DNA of 64,000 nt, from NCBI GenBank assembly GCA_963674955.2, contig CAXXKR010000004.1:1364001-1428000 (forward strand), given 5' to 3'. This document shows positions 49,592 through 57,670 of this stretch, in pieces. This DNA comes from G963674955 sp963674955 (GTDB taxonomy: Bacteria > Desulfobacterota > Desulfovibrionia > Desulfovibrionales > Desulfovibrionaceae). The notes beneath the pieces were generated by a model that saw only the letters and a list, made by a program, of their open reading frames with translations, searched no databases and was not told where the DNA came from. A program made the position numbers and the translations under genes. The first letter of the stretch is position 1, and the number at the start of each line of letters is the position of its first letter.

Positions 49592-50743
49592 ATGATCCCA
49601 TTCATAGACCTCAAATCGCAATTCAAGACCCTTGAAAAGGATATCCGCGCCCGCATTGAAGCCGTATTGGAGCATGGCCGCTACGTCATGGGGCCTGAAA
49701 TCGAAGAACTAGAAAAAAACCTGGCCGAATTCGCCGGAACCAAACACTGCCTGGCCTGCTCCAGCGGCACCGACGCCCTGCTCATGCCCCTCATGGCCCT
49801 TGGCGTGGGTCCCGGAGACGCGGTGTTCACGACCCCCTTCACCTTCGTGGCCACGGCGGAGGTCATAGCGCTTCTCGGGGCCATTCCCATTTTCGTGGAC
49901 ATCGACCCCAAGACCTACAACATGGACCCGGCCAAGCTGGAAGAGGCCATACTGGCCCTGAAAAACAACGACCCCCAGGCCCATCCCCTGCCCCGCTCGG
50001 TTGACGCCTCCGGCCTGACTCCCAAGGCAATCATTCCCGTAGACCTCTTCGGCCTGCCTGCGGACTACGAAGCCATAAACGCCATTGGCAAAAGGCACGA
50101 CCTCTTCGTCCTGGAAGACACGGCCCAGGGTTTCGGCGGCAGGTACAAGGGCAAAATGGCCGGTTCCCTGGCCGAGGCCGCGGCAACCAGCTTCTTTCCG
50201 GCCAAGCCCCTGGGCGCATACGGCGACGGCGGCGCGGTATTCACGGACAGCGACGAGATGCTGGGCATATTGGACTCCATCCGAATCCACGGCCAGGGCA
50301 CGGATAAATACGACAACGTCCGCCTGGGCCTGAACGCCAGAATAGACACGATCCAGGCCGCGGTGCTGCTCTGCAAGCTGGCCGCCTTTCCCGGAGAACT
50401 TAAGGAACGCCAGAGAGTTGCCGATACATATACGAGATATCTGGATGAGGCGGTGGTGACTCCGGCCATTCCGGAAGACTGCCAAAGCGCATGGGCGCAA
50501 TACAGCGTGCTTTCGGACAAACGCGCGGACATCCAGAAGGCCCTGAACGACGCGGGAATACCAACGGCGGTCTACTATCCCGTACCACTGCACAGGCAGA
50601 CCGTGTACGATTACCTGGGATACCGCGATGGTGACCTGCCCGTCAGCGAGGACATCGCGGCCAGGGTTTTCAGCCTGCCCATGCATCCTTATCTGAAGGA
50701 AAGCCAGATCATGGAAATCTGCGAAGTCATCAAGTCAGTCTAA
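49592..50743 (+). CDS. DegT/DnrJ/EryC1/StrS family sugar aminotransferase
   Basis: 383 residues, PLP-dependent. Starts MIPFIDLKSQFKTLEKDIR; then LACSSGTDALLMPLMALGVGPGD (substrate/PLP phosphate loop), VFTTPFTFVATAEVIALLGA, LEDTAQGFG and SFFPAKPLGAYGDGGA with the Schiff-base Lys near residue 210. It transfers an amino group to a keto-sugar nucleotide (the family includes WbpE, PseC and LegC). ATG at 49592 has AGGA 6 nt upstream. With the NeuB-like gene nearby, a role in diamino or nonulosonic sugar synthesis is likely. Confidence 0.9.
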   Translation: MIPFIDLKSQFKTLEKDIRARIEAVLEHGRYVMGPEIEELEKNLAEFAGTKHCLACSSGTDALLMPLMALGVGPGDAVFTTPFTFVATAEVIALLGAIPIFVDIDPKTYNMDPAKLEEAILALKNNDPQAHPLPRSVDASGLTPKAIIPVDLFGLPADYEAINAIGKRHDLFVLEDTAQGFGGRYKGKMAGSLAEAAATSFFPAKPLGAYGDGGAVFTDSDEMLGILDSIRIHGQGTDKYDNVRLGLNARIDTIQAAVLLCKLAAFPGELKERQRVADTYTRYLDEAVVTPAIPEDCQSAWAQYSVLSDKRADIQKALNDAGIPTAVYYPVPLHRQTVYDYLGYRDGDLPVSEDIAARVFSLPMHPYLKESQIMEICEVIKSV

Positions 50744-50784
50744 AAACACAGCCCGGGACGACCAAACCAGACGGAGCCCCAAGA

Positions 50785-52644
50785 GTGAAAGACAAAGTCA
50801 AGGCCGGAATCCTCATGGAACTCGGCATGCTGAAGGCCTCCAACGCCTTCTATGCCGACACCGCAGCCAGGGAGCCGAGGCACGAGCTTTCCCTGCATAA
50901 TCCGGTCTGGGCCTATCTCAGGCCGAAACTCGCCTTTGCCTATGATGAAAAGGTCCGGCCCGGTCCGCTGTTCGAGGTCTTGAAATCCGACCCCGGCGAC
51001 AAGGTGCTGACCAAGAAAAGCAAACTGGCCGTTTTCATCGGCGCCTGCAACTCAGACCGCTTCAGGTCCTTCATGGAATGCAAGGGTTGCGTCTGCGTGA
51101 TATTTGAGCCGAGCCTTGACCGCTACCTGGAATTCATCAATGATTTCGAGCCCAAGGACTTCGCCAAAAACAGGGTCCACGCCTTTTGGGGAGAGTTGAA
51201 CTCCTTTTCCGTTCCCCTCTCCATGCTCCTGGAATCACTCCCCTTTGAAGCCGGATTTCCCCTGATCTTCATTCAGCCGGAACTGAAAACGGCCCACCCG
51301 GAATATGTGCAAACCGTCATCGAGCAGATGGAATTCATGTTCTACCGCCAGATTCTCTATCCGGTGGAGGGGCAGCAGCACCAGAAGTGCCACCCCATCA
51401 GGAACATCACCACGGGCCTGTTCTACGACCAGCAAAAGCACATGTACGACAACATCGGCCTGTACACGAAATGCCCCAACCTGAAAGAAGCCCAGAACTC
51501 CTTTGACGGGGAAACGGCCATGCTCATCGCCAGCGGCCCGGACCTGGACAACAAGCTGGACTTCATTGCCCAAAACAGGGACAAGGCCGTGCTCATCGCC
51601 GTGAACAGGGCTCTCAAGACCTTGCAGGACAACGGCATCGAGCCGCACTTCGCAGTGGTCAACGACACCTCCATGGCGGTGGAATCGACATTCGCCGCCC
51701 TTAAACCCTTCAAAAAAACCGTGCTGGCCGCCCATTGCCTGTCCCACACCGGGACCGATGTCTTCCCGCAAAAGCTCCTGTTCGGCAACGTGGACCACAA
51801 CATCTTCGGAAAACGGCCAAACCTGCGCCTTTACGGGTCGGTGATCAGCACGGCCTTTTCCCTGGCCCGGTTCCTGGGCTGCGGGAAATGCGTCTTTGTG
51901 GGCGCGCAGCTATGCAGCGACAATCCCTGGTCCCTTGACTACAGCAAGACATCGGGCATCAAGGGCAACGGCCTGGAAAGAAAAGGGCAAAAACTGCCCA
52001 TGAAATATCCCCAGCTCTACCCGGTGAAAAACCTCAAGGGCGACACCTGCTACACGACCCTCAACTTCCGGGACGCCGCCCTCTGGCTCCTGGACGAGAT
52101 AAGGCGCACGGGCATCCGGTGCGTGAACACGACCCACGAAAGCATCATCTTCGGCAAGGACGTTTCCGTGGACGAGAACCACTTCCTTCCCAAGGGATCG
52201 GACGTGAACGCCCTGCACGAAAAGGTGTTGCGGGCCAAGGCCCCGGATCTGGACCTGAAAGAGGTGGCGGAATACGTGCGCCAGCACATCGGATACTGGA
52301 AGCGCGTGTTCGGCGTGGCCTCTGAAAACGAGAAGAGCATAGCCCTGCTGCTCAAGGGCGAAAACGGGGGAATGGACCCCGGCAAGAAGGAACGGACCTA
52401 TGCGGACGTGGCGGCCCTGGCCATGAACAACCTAAGCGAATTCGACAAGGGCAACATCAGCTACCTTGTCCAGCGCTTCAAGGGCTTTTCCTACCGCTCC
52501 TTTTTTTCGGACGTTTTCCTGAGCGGAGACTCGAAGGTCAGGCTTCGCGGATTGCACCATTATTTCAAGTACGTGGCCCTCATGGCCAAGAGCTTTATCA
52601 ACATTCTGGAAGACGAAGCCAAAAAATTGACTTCAAAAGGATAA
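50785..52644 (+). CDS. Maf/DUF115-type motility-associated glycosyltransferase-like protein
   Basis: 619 residues. The central domain matches the 6-hydroxymethylpterin pyrophosphokinase-like/DUF115 family: ETAMLIASGPDLDNKLDFI, VLIAVNRALKTLQDNGIEPHFAVVNDTS (given by its ends), GSVISTAFSLARFLGCGKCVFVGAQLC. Maf proteins transfer nonulosonic acids onto flagellin Ser/Thr. GTG start at 50785 after a weak GAG-type site. It follows the aminotransferase by 41 nt and precedes the convergent NeuB-like gene, building a flagellin or surface glycosylation cluster. Confidence 0.85.
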   Translation: MKDKVKAGILMELGMLKASNAFYADTAAREPRHELSLHNPVWAYLRPKLAFAYDEKVRPGPLFEVLKSDPGDKVLTKKSKLAVFIGACNSDRFRSFMECKGCVCVIFEPSLDRYLEFINDFEPKDFAKNRVHAFWGELNSFSVPLSMLLESLPFEAGFPLIFIQPELKTAHPEYVQTVIEQMEFMFYRQILYPVEGQQHQKCHPIRNITTGLFYDQQKHMYDNIGLYTKCPNLKEAQNSFDGETAMLIASGPDLDNKLDFIAQNRDKAVLIAVNRALKTLQDNGIEPHFAVVNDTSMAVESTFAALKPFKKTVLAAHCLSHTGTDVFPQKLLFGNVDHNIFGKRPNLRLYGSVISTAFSLARFLGCGKCVFVGAQLCSDNPWSLDYSKTSGIKGNGLERKGQKLPMKYPQLYPVKNLKGDTCYTTLNFRDAALWLLDEIRRTGIRCVNTTHESIIFGKDVSVDENHFLPKGSDVNALHEKVLRAKAPDLDLKEVAEYVRQHIGYWKRVFGVASENEKSIALLLKGENGGMDPGKKERTYADVAALAMNNLSEFDKGNISYLVQRFKGFSYRSFFSDVFLSGDSKVRLRGLHHYFKYVALMAKSFINILEDEAKKLTSKG

Positions 52645-52763
52645 TGGCCTCTCCGGGAAGGCAGATCACAGAGTCGGCGAACCAAGGGGCCTCATGCCCC
52701 GCGCCGCAACAGGGATGCAACGGCGGGAAGCTGAATAGCTTCATGAAATATGAGGCAATCCGA

Positions 52764-53855
52764 TCAGGATGAAACCGCTGTGGCGGATTCCGCATTGCTC
52801 AGGGTCAGAGTGTCCCATTGCAGCGGCTCCTCATGCTTGACCGACCGCTTGAGAGTGGCCCCCAGAACCTCGTCCCAATGAATGGGCGATATGCCGTCCC
52901 TTGGGCTTCTGGTGGTCAGGTCGGATTCGATGAGCGTATGCCCTGCGGGCAAATCCCTTGAAAAAACAATGCACTTGCGCAGCTTCTTGGCCGCGGACTG
53001 TTCTTCCGGGAAAACGATCTTGCCCTTGACCTGGGTGGCCTTCTCCACTTCCCGGACCATGCTGACCATCTGGGCCAGCTGCCTTGGTTCCAGGGAGACC
53101 TGATGGTCCGTGCCCTTCATGCTCTTGTCCAAGGTGAAGTGGCGTTCTATGACGCAGGCTCCAAAGGCCACGGAAGCGATACTGGGGCCGAGGCCGCGCT
53201 CATGGCCGGAGTAGCCGACAGGCAGGCCGTAGCGCTCGGCAAGACTCTCGATGACCGGCAGGCCGATCTGCTCTTCCGGGCAGGGATAGCTGCTGTTGCA
53301 GTGCAGAAGCACGATCTGGTCGTGGTAGCGCCTGATTTCGGCCAGGGCCACGTCGATGTCGTCCAGTGAGCTCATGCCCGATGACATTATTATTGGTATG
53401 CGCGTCTGTGCGCAACGGCGCACCAGCGGCAGGTTGACCAGATCGGCGGAACTGATTTTCAAAAGCTCCACATCCAATTCCAGAATCTGCTCCAGGCTGG
53501 GTTCGTCCCAGCAGGAGGCGAAAAAGACCAGCCCCAGAGACTCGGTGTATTCCTTGATCTGGGCCATTTCATCAATATCCAGTTCCAGGGCCAGGCGATG
53601 CTCGCCGTAAGTGGGGCCGAAACTGTTCTTTCCGGTATACGGGGCCAGCCTTCCGGCTCGCGTCAGCAATGCCTCCATGTCCCTTTTCTGGAACTTGACG
53701 GCGTGGACACCGGCCTCGGCGGCTTTCCTGACCATATCCTTGGCCACTTCAAAACAACCCTGGTGGTTGTTCCCGATCTCGGCGACGATGAAGCAGGGAC
53801 AATCTTGCCCGATCCTGACTCCGGAACGCAGTACGATGTGGTTGATCTTTTTCAT
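52764..53855 (-). CDS. NeuB-family N-acetylneuraminate/nonulosonic acid synthase
   Basis: 363 residues. TIM-barrel NeuB domain: FIVAEIGNNHQG near residue 22, AVKFQKRD, LKISSADLVNLPL, MSSGMSSLDDID, LLHCNSSYPCP, GYSGHERG and VIERHFTLDKSMKGTDHQVS. The C-terminal SAF/antifreeze-like domain (RKCIVFSRDLPAGHTL) binds the sugar. It condenses PEP with a hexosamine to give sialic, legionaminic or pseudaminic acid. Which one cannot be decided here. Convergent with the Maf gene. Confidence 0.92.
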   Translation of the reverse strand: MKKINHIVLRSGVRIGQDCPCFIVAEIGNNHQGCFEVAKDMVRKAAEAGVHAVKFQKRDMEALLTRAGRLAPYTGKNSFGPTYGEHRLALELDIDEMAQIKEYTESLGLVFFASCWDEPSLEQILELDVELLKISSADLVNLPLVRRCAQTRIPIIMSSGMSSLDDIDVALAEIRRYHDQIVLLHCNSSYPCPEEQIGLPVIESLAERYGLPVGYSGHERGLGPSIASVAFGACVIERHFTLDKSMKGTDHQVSLEPRQLAQMVSMVREVEKATQVKGKIVFPEEQSAAKKLRKCIVFSRDLPAGHTLIESDLTTRSPRDGISPIHWDEVLGATLKRSVKHEEPLQWDTLTLSNAESATAVSS

Positions 53856-54197
53856 GTGTAATCCATATACCTTTTATGCTGTAAGTCGGCAACCTCCCCC
53901 CACATATTTGCTATGGGGAAAGGTCAAGGTTTCAATCAACGTTCATGCCGAACCGGATACGGGCATAAACCTGTGCCAATAAATTATCGGTCGGAACGCA
54001 TGTTTTCATTAGATAGCAAAAAAGATACCATTTTCTGCACAATCCAGATTTTGACGTGTTCTCAACCCGAAAGACAGGACAAGGCATGGGCCTCTGGACA
54101 TTCAATCGCCATAGGCTGTATCCTGGGGACACGGGCCGATTCCTGTTATATCTTGACTTGGCCAGACGCCTTGGATAACAAGGCTTCTCCATTGTGG
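53856..54197. other. 342-bp spacer before tRNA-Thr, no gene seen
   Basis: No open frame with a ribosome site. It presumably holds the neuB promoter (minus) and the tRNA promoter (plus). Confidence 0.4.
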
Positions 54198-54273
<76 letters not shown>

Positions 54274-54282
54274 TAGGATAAT

Positions 54283-54317
54283 AAAGCGCTTGGGACAACT
54301 CCCAGGCGCTTTTTTTG
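54283..54317 (+). terminator. Intrinsic terminator after tRNA-Thr
   Basis: AAAGCGCTTGGGA pairs with TCCCAGGCGCTTT (13 bp, one G-T) around CAAC, followed by a T-run; 9 nt past the tRNA. Confidence 0.92.
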
Positions 54318-54361
54318 TGGTTTTTTGGGGGAGGGAGCAATGAAAAAAGAGATAATCCCGG

Positions 54362-54514
54362 CTAAAACTCGAACTCGTACTGCAGGCCGAGACCGATCTT
54401 ATGGGACAGGGAATAGCCGTTGCCGATATGCGTGGGGGAGCCGTCGACCGTGACGCCAACCGTCCCCTTGTCGCTGACGATTATTCTGGGGACGTAGCTG
54501 ATGTATTCGAAACG
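54362..54514 (-). pseudogene. C-terminal remnant of an outer-membrane beta-barrel protein
   Basis: About 50 codons ending LGLQYEFEF at a TAG. The alternating pattern and terminal Phe are the sorting signature of outer-membrane beta-barrels. Upstream the same frame meets a TGA near 54541 and no start or signal peptide is found, so only the last strands of a barrel gene remain. Typical debris next to a tRNA. Confidence 0.5.
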
Positions 54515-54669
54515 ACCTAACGTTTTCCCGTCACAGGACCATCACTTCATGCAGGCTCACTGGCTCGGCCGGGGAGAAGCAGCCCCGCTTCTCCAAATCT
54601 GTTGGTCGCCTCCAAATTCTCAAGACAGACAATCCGAATTAGACACAGGGCTCCACCTTGTCCTTGACT

Positions 54670-54709
54670 AAAAAAAAGCGCCTGCCCCTCAGAAGAGTGA
54701 CAGGCGCTT
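54670..54709 (-). terminator. Intrinsic terminator after the RRM gene
   Basis: Minus strand AAGCGCCTG ... CAGGCGCTT stem (9 bp) followed by seven to eight T, about 30 nt past the end of the RRM reading frame. Confidence 0.88.
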
Positions 54710-54737
54710 GATGCCAATTAGGGCTTAGCTCCGAAGA

Positions 54738-55026
54738 TTACCAGCGAGGGCGCTCTTCACGAGGTTTGGCTTCGTTGACCTTGATGTTTCGGCCACCGAA
54801 GTCTTTGCCGTCGAGGGACTCGATAGCTTCGCGGGCGCCGTTTTCGTCCATTTCGACAAAACCGAAACCGCGCGGGCGACCTGTGAAGAATTCCTGGAAG
54901 GCGACCTGTTTCACGATCCTCGACAAGTTTGACGGAAGTGACTTCGCCAAATGCTTCAAAAGCTGCGCGCACTTCGTCTTCAGTAGTGGACCAGGACAGA
55001 TTGCCGACATAAAGATTCTTAGACAT
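54738..55026 (-). pseudogene. RRM-type RNA-binding protein, disrupted by a 25-bp insertion
   Basis: The gene opens normally (ATG 55026, GGGAG upstream) with MSKNLYVGNLSWSTTEDEVR (RNP-2 is LYVGNL) up to VEDRETGR, then leaves frame. In the next frame the protein continues RPRGFGFVEMDENGAREAIE (RNP-1 RGFGFVEM) to NIKVNEAKPREERPRW. The break is a 25-bp insertion made of one extra copy of a 9-bp sequence (GCGACCTGT on the plus strand, 54876-54884 and 54901-54909) and the 16 bp between the copies. Removing 25 bp restores a standard ~88-residue RRM protein. As it stands the product is truncated with an alien tail and no RNP-1. Related proteins are cold- or stress-induced RNA chaperones. Confidence 0.85.
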
Positions 55027-55068
55027 TCAAATTCTCCCAAAAGTGATAATGTATAGCGCCCGTGCGCT

Positions 55069-55106
55069 AAAAAAAGGAGCCGTGTACAAGATGCGTACAC
55101 GGCTCC
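55069..55106 (-). terminator. Perfect terminator hairpin in the RRM gene leader
   Basis: 12-bp perfect stem GGAGCCGTGTAC / GTACACGGCTCC (55076-55087 with 55095-55106), 7-nt loop, then seven T on the minus strand. It lies 43 nt before the RRM start codon, so most transcripts from the upstream promoter should stop here. Confidence 0.88.
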
Positions 55107-55180
55107 TCGATAGACTTGTTCAATTTCAAACCAGCTCTGGTCACAGTTAGACCGCGCCTTCACGGGTGCGGCTGGTGTAA
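55069..55180 (-). ncRNA. Candidate ~110-nt leader/small RNA upstream of the RRM gene
   Basis: A plausible promoter (TTGACT, 55210-55215) and a perfect intrinsic terminator (55069-55106) bracket about 110 nt with no protein frame. It could be a free-standing small RNA or the attenuated leader of the RRM gene, in which anti-termination would allow RRM expression. Promoter and terminator are seen; the RNA itself is inferred. Confidence 0.5.
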
Positions 55181-55187
55181 TGCATAA

Positions 55188-55215
55188 TATGTAATCAATT
55201 ATTGAGAGAAGTCAA
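55188..55215 (-). promoter_or_regulatory. Sigma-70-like promoter of the RRM leader
   Basis: Minus strand TTGACT (55210-55215), 16-nt spacer, TACATA (55188-55193). A second -10-like TATTAT overlaps at 55184-55189 with 20-nt spacing. Confidence 0.5.
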
Positions 55216-55368
55216 GCTAAATTTCAAGTAAAATGGTTATAGCCTGACAGTCGGCACTCCGAAGAGGAGGCGGCCATGCCGCCCCTTCCCCCTGGACAAG
55301 GGCCGGTTTCCGCGTCAAAATCAGCCCTGCCGAACAGGCGTTTCAAGTCTGCGGCAAAGGAGGCGGAC

Positions 55369-56013
55369 ATGGAAATGGACTCTTACACTAGGCCGGATTT
55401 TACCAGATGCGCCCTTTTGACCATCGATATGCAGAACGACTTTGTCCTGCCCGACGCCCCGGTTACCACGGACGGCGCACAGGCCATGCTGCCGGGCTTG
55501 GTGGAACTTGTCCGCTCCTGGCGCGAGGCCGGTCTGCCCGTCGTGCACATAATCAGGCTCTACGGCCCGGGCTGCCCGGACGCGGACATCTGCCGCCGGG
55601 CGCGGGTGGAATCGGGCGAGGCCATTCTCCATCCCGGCACAGATGGAGCAAAACTGGCTCAAGGCTTATTGCACCAAGGCGTTGAAATGAATTTCGACCT
55701 GCTGCTCAAGGGCCGGGCGCAGGAACTGCCGGGAAATGAATACATCCTGTACAAGCCGCGCTGGAGCGCGTTCTTCCAGACGCCCCTGGCCGGGATGCTG
55801 CGCGAGCTGGACGTGAACAGCGTGGCCGTGGCCGGGACATGGTTCCCCAATTGCGTGCGCTCCACCCTTTTTGATGCCGCCGCCCTGGACTTCCGTGCCG
55901 TTGCCGTTAGCAACGCCATTGCCGGAATCTATGACCGGGGAATCGGCGAACTGGCAAAGATCGGCATACCCGCCTTGAAAACCGACGATCTCATTGCCGA
56001 ACTGGGGCGCTGA
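55369..56013 (+). CDS. Isochorismatase-family cysteine hydrolase
   Basis: 214 residues. The catalytic triad of the cysteine hydrolase superfamily is visible: Asp in LLTIDMQNDF, Lys in YKPRWSAFFQT and Cys in WFPNCVRSTLFDAAALD. Such enzymes hydrolyse nicotinamide, ureidoacrylate, N-carbamoyl compounds or isochorismate. There is no nearby pathway to decide. Start at 55369 has AAGGAGG 5 nt upstream; the longer open frame to 55276 has no such site. Monocistronic. Confidence 0.88.
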   Translation: MEMDSYTRPDFTRCALLTIDMQNDFVLPDAPVTTDGAQAMLPGLVELVRSWREAGLPVVHIIRLYGPGCPDADICRRARVESGEAILHPGTDGAKLAQGLLHQGVEMNFDLLLKGRAQELPGNEYILYKPRWSAFFQTPLAGMLRELDVNSVAVAGTWFPNCVRSTLFDAAALDFRAVAVSNAIAGIYDRGIGELAKIGIPALKTDDLIAELGR

Positions 56014-56182
56014 CCCTTTCCCGAAACCCTTCCAGTTTCGACCTTTCCCGCGATTCCGTTCCATTTTATGACATTCGCCTGAATCTTTTTCCTTTTCCGA
56101 TCCATCCCTAAGACAACGGACCAACAAAAGCGGAACCGGCCAACCGCTTTCATCAAAACTCAAAAACAGGGATGAAAGAAGC

Positions 56183-56395
56183 ATGAATGGCAATGGAAAG
56201 GGAATCTTCGAGCAGACAGTGGCCGACCCTGAAATGTTGAAACGGTTGAATGAAACCACTGATCCAAGGGAAAAAGTCGGCCTGATAATGGAACTTGGCG
56301 AAAAATACGGCTGGCCCGTGATAAAAGACACTGTGCGCCGCCACCTTGCGTCGGCAATGGAACAGGACTCGCCCGGAAACCAGAATGGCGACTAA
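56183..56395 (+). CDS. Small helical protein, Nif11-like in pattern
   Basis: 70 residues (MNGNGKGIFEQTVADPEML start). The pattern F-x-x-x-V-x-x-DPEMLKRL, then DPREKVGLIMELGEKYGWPVI, recalls Nif11-domain proteins, where two short helices flank a Gly-aromatic turn. No cysteine/Ser-rich leader tail or modification enzymes are nearby, so it is not a RiPP precursor on present evidence. No clear ribosome site, but composition is coding-like. Confidence 0.5.
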   Translation: MNGNGKGIFEQTVADPEMLKRLNETTDPREKVGLIMELGEKYGWPVIKDTVRRHLASAMEQDSPGNQNGD

Positions 56396-56490
56396 AATTC
56401 ATGCCCTTGGCGACGCTGAGACAAAAAACAATATTGCCGAAGGCAGCGCAGACTTTGACAAAAGACTTTGGGGGACAAGGGGATGTGCAA

Positions 56491-56512
56491 GCGGGGTCTT
56501 AAAAGACCCCGC
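56491..56512. repeat. Perfect inverted repeat between the small gene and ispH
   Basis: GCGGGGTCTT and AAGACCCCGC with a 2-nt centre. Placed 20 nt beyond the ispH stop (minus) and 95 nt past the small gene (plus). Probably a bidirectional terminator without a proper T-run. Confidence 0.5.
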
Positions 56513-56532
56513 AAGCGGAATACTCTACAGGC

Positions 56533-57387
56533 CTAAAGCGCCTTGAGTGTGTCGTAGATGTTTTCCACCAGATCCCTTGGCGTTGAGGCCCCTGCGGTCA
56601 GGCCGATCTTCCTGTACTTCTTGAGTTCCTCAAGTGGCAGCTCCTGGCCGGTCTCCACATGGATGCAGGGGGTGTGCTGGGACTCGGCCACCTGGGCCAG
56701 CCGCCTGGTGTTTCCACTGTTGTAGCCGCCCACGACCACCATGAAATCGACCTGCCTGGCAATGCGCACGGCCTCCTCCTGCCTGAGGCGCGTGGCGTCG
56801 CAAATGGTTTCCAGCACGGAAACGTCGCAATCCCTGCGGGCCCTGAGGCTCTTGGCGATGCTCTTGAAGACTTCGCGTTCCTGGGTGGTCTGGGCCGCGA
56901 GGCTGTATTTCTCGCCCTTCTTGAAATGATGGGCCTCTATCTCTTCCTTGGTCCCGAAAAGCAGCGCGCCGGAACCTGCGTAGCTCAGCAGGCCGCGCAC
57001 CTCGGGGTGTTCCTTTTCCCCGTAGAGAAGAAGCTTTCTGCCGTTTAAGAATTCCTTCTCAATTATCAGCTGGGCCTTCTTGACCCTGGGACAGGTTGCG
57101 TCCAGCACCTCGATGCCGCGCTCCTTGAGTTCCTGCTCCACGGACTTGGGCACGCCATGGGCGCGGATCACGGCAGCCGAGCCGGAGGGTATCTCCTCCG
57201 GCGTCGTGGCTATGACAACGCCCTTTCGCGCATACCTCTCCAAAACCTGGGGGTTGTGGATGATGGGTCCGAGTATGAATATCTTGCCGCCGCGCTCGGT
57301 CCCTTTTTCGATCAGGGAATCGAGCTTGTTCAGGGCCATGTCCACGCCCATGCAGAAACCGGCGGTTTCCGCCAAAATGACTTCCAT
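56533..57387 (-). CDS. ispH: 4-hydroxy-3-methylbut-2-enyl diphosphate reductase
   Basis: 284 residues. Last enzyme of the MEP pathway, reducing HMBPP to IPP and DMAPP with a 4Fe-4S cluster. Cys ligands sit in ETAGFCMGVDMAL (N-term), LDATCPRVKKAQ and ETICDATRLRQEEA. Further marks: IRAHGVPKSVE and VVVGGYNSGNTRRLAQVA. Start at 57387 (MEVILAETAGFCMG) has GGGAG 8 nt upstream and fits the family; the upstream in-frame extension to 57525 is not coding. With ispE it gives two MEP-pathway genes in the window; the IPP feeds hopanoids (hpnH next door). Confidence 0.95.
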   Translation of the reverse strand: MEVILAETAGFCMGVDMALNKLDSLIEKGTERGGKIFILGPIIHNPQVLERYARKGVVIATTPEEIPSGSAAVIRAHGVPKSVEQELKERGIEVLDATCPRVKKAQLIIEKEFLNGRKLLLYGEKEHPEVRGLLSYAGSGALLFGTKEEIEAHHFKKGEKYSLAAQTTQEREVFKSIAKSLRARRDCDVSVLETICDATRLRQEEAVRIARQVDFMVVVGGYNSGNTRRLAQVAESQHTPCIHVETGQELPLEELKKYRKIGLTAGASTPRDLVENIYDTLKAL

Positions 57388-57670
57388 TTCAAATTCTCCC
57401 GATGTTTTTTCAGGCCAAACCCGTTTGAAGCAGGCCATCCGCCCGGCATTCAGATATAATGCCCGAAACGTTTTGGCAACTTTTTGAAAGGCCCCTGGAA
57501 GCCAAAAAAACACGCCATGGTTCAATACTCGCCCTGGTCGCGGGATAAACCTGAAAAAAGGAACTCTAGCCCAGTTGAAGCCTGCCGCTATTTCTGATAG
57601 TTAACACGCCTCTATTATTCATGGCGGATTCCGGTCCGCATCAAAACAACATGTGACGAGGGGTAAGGTC

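Noticed and set aside
52645..52763. Possible gene between the Maf and NeuB genes
   Set aside because: Only 119 bp with no frame or ribosome site; a weak hairpin without T-run.
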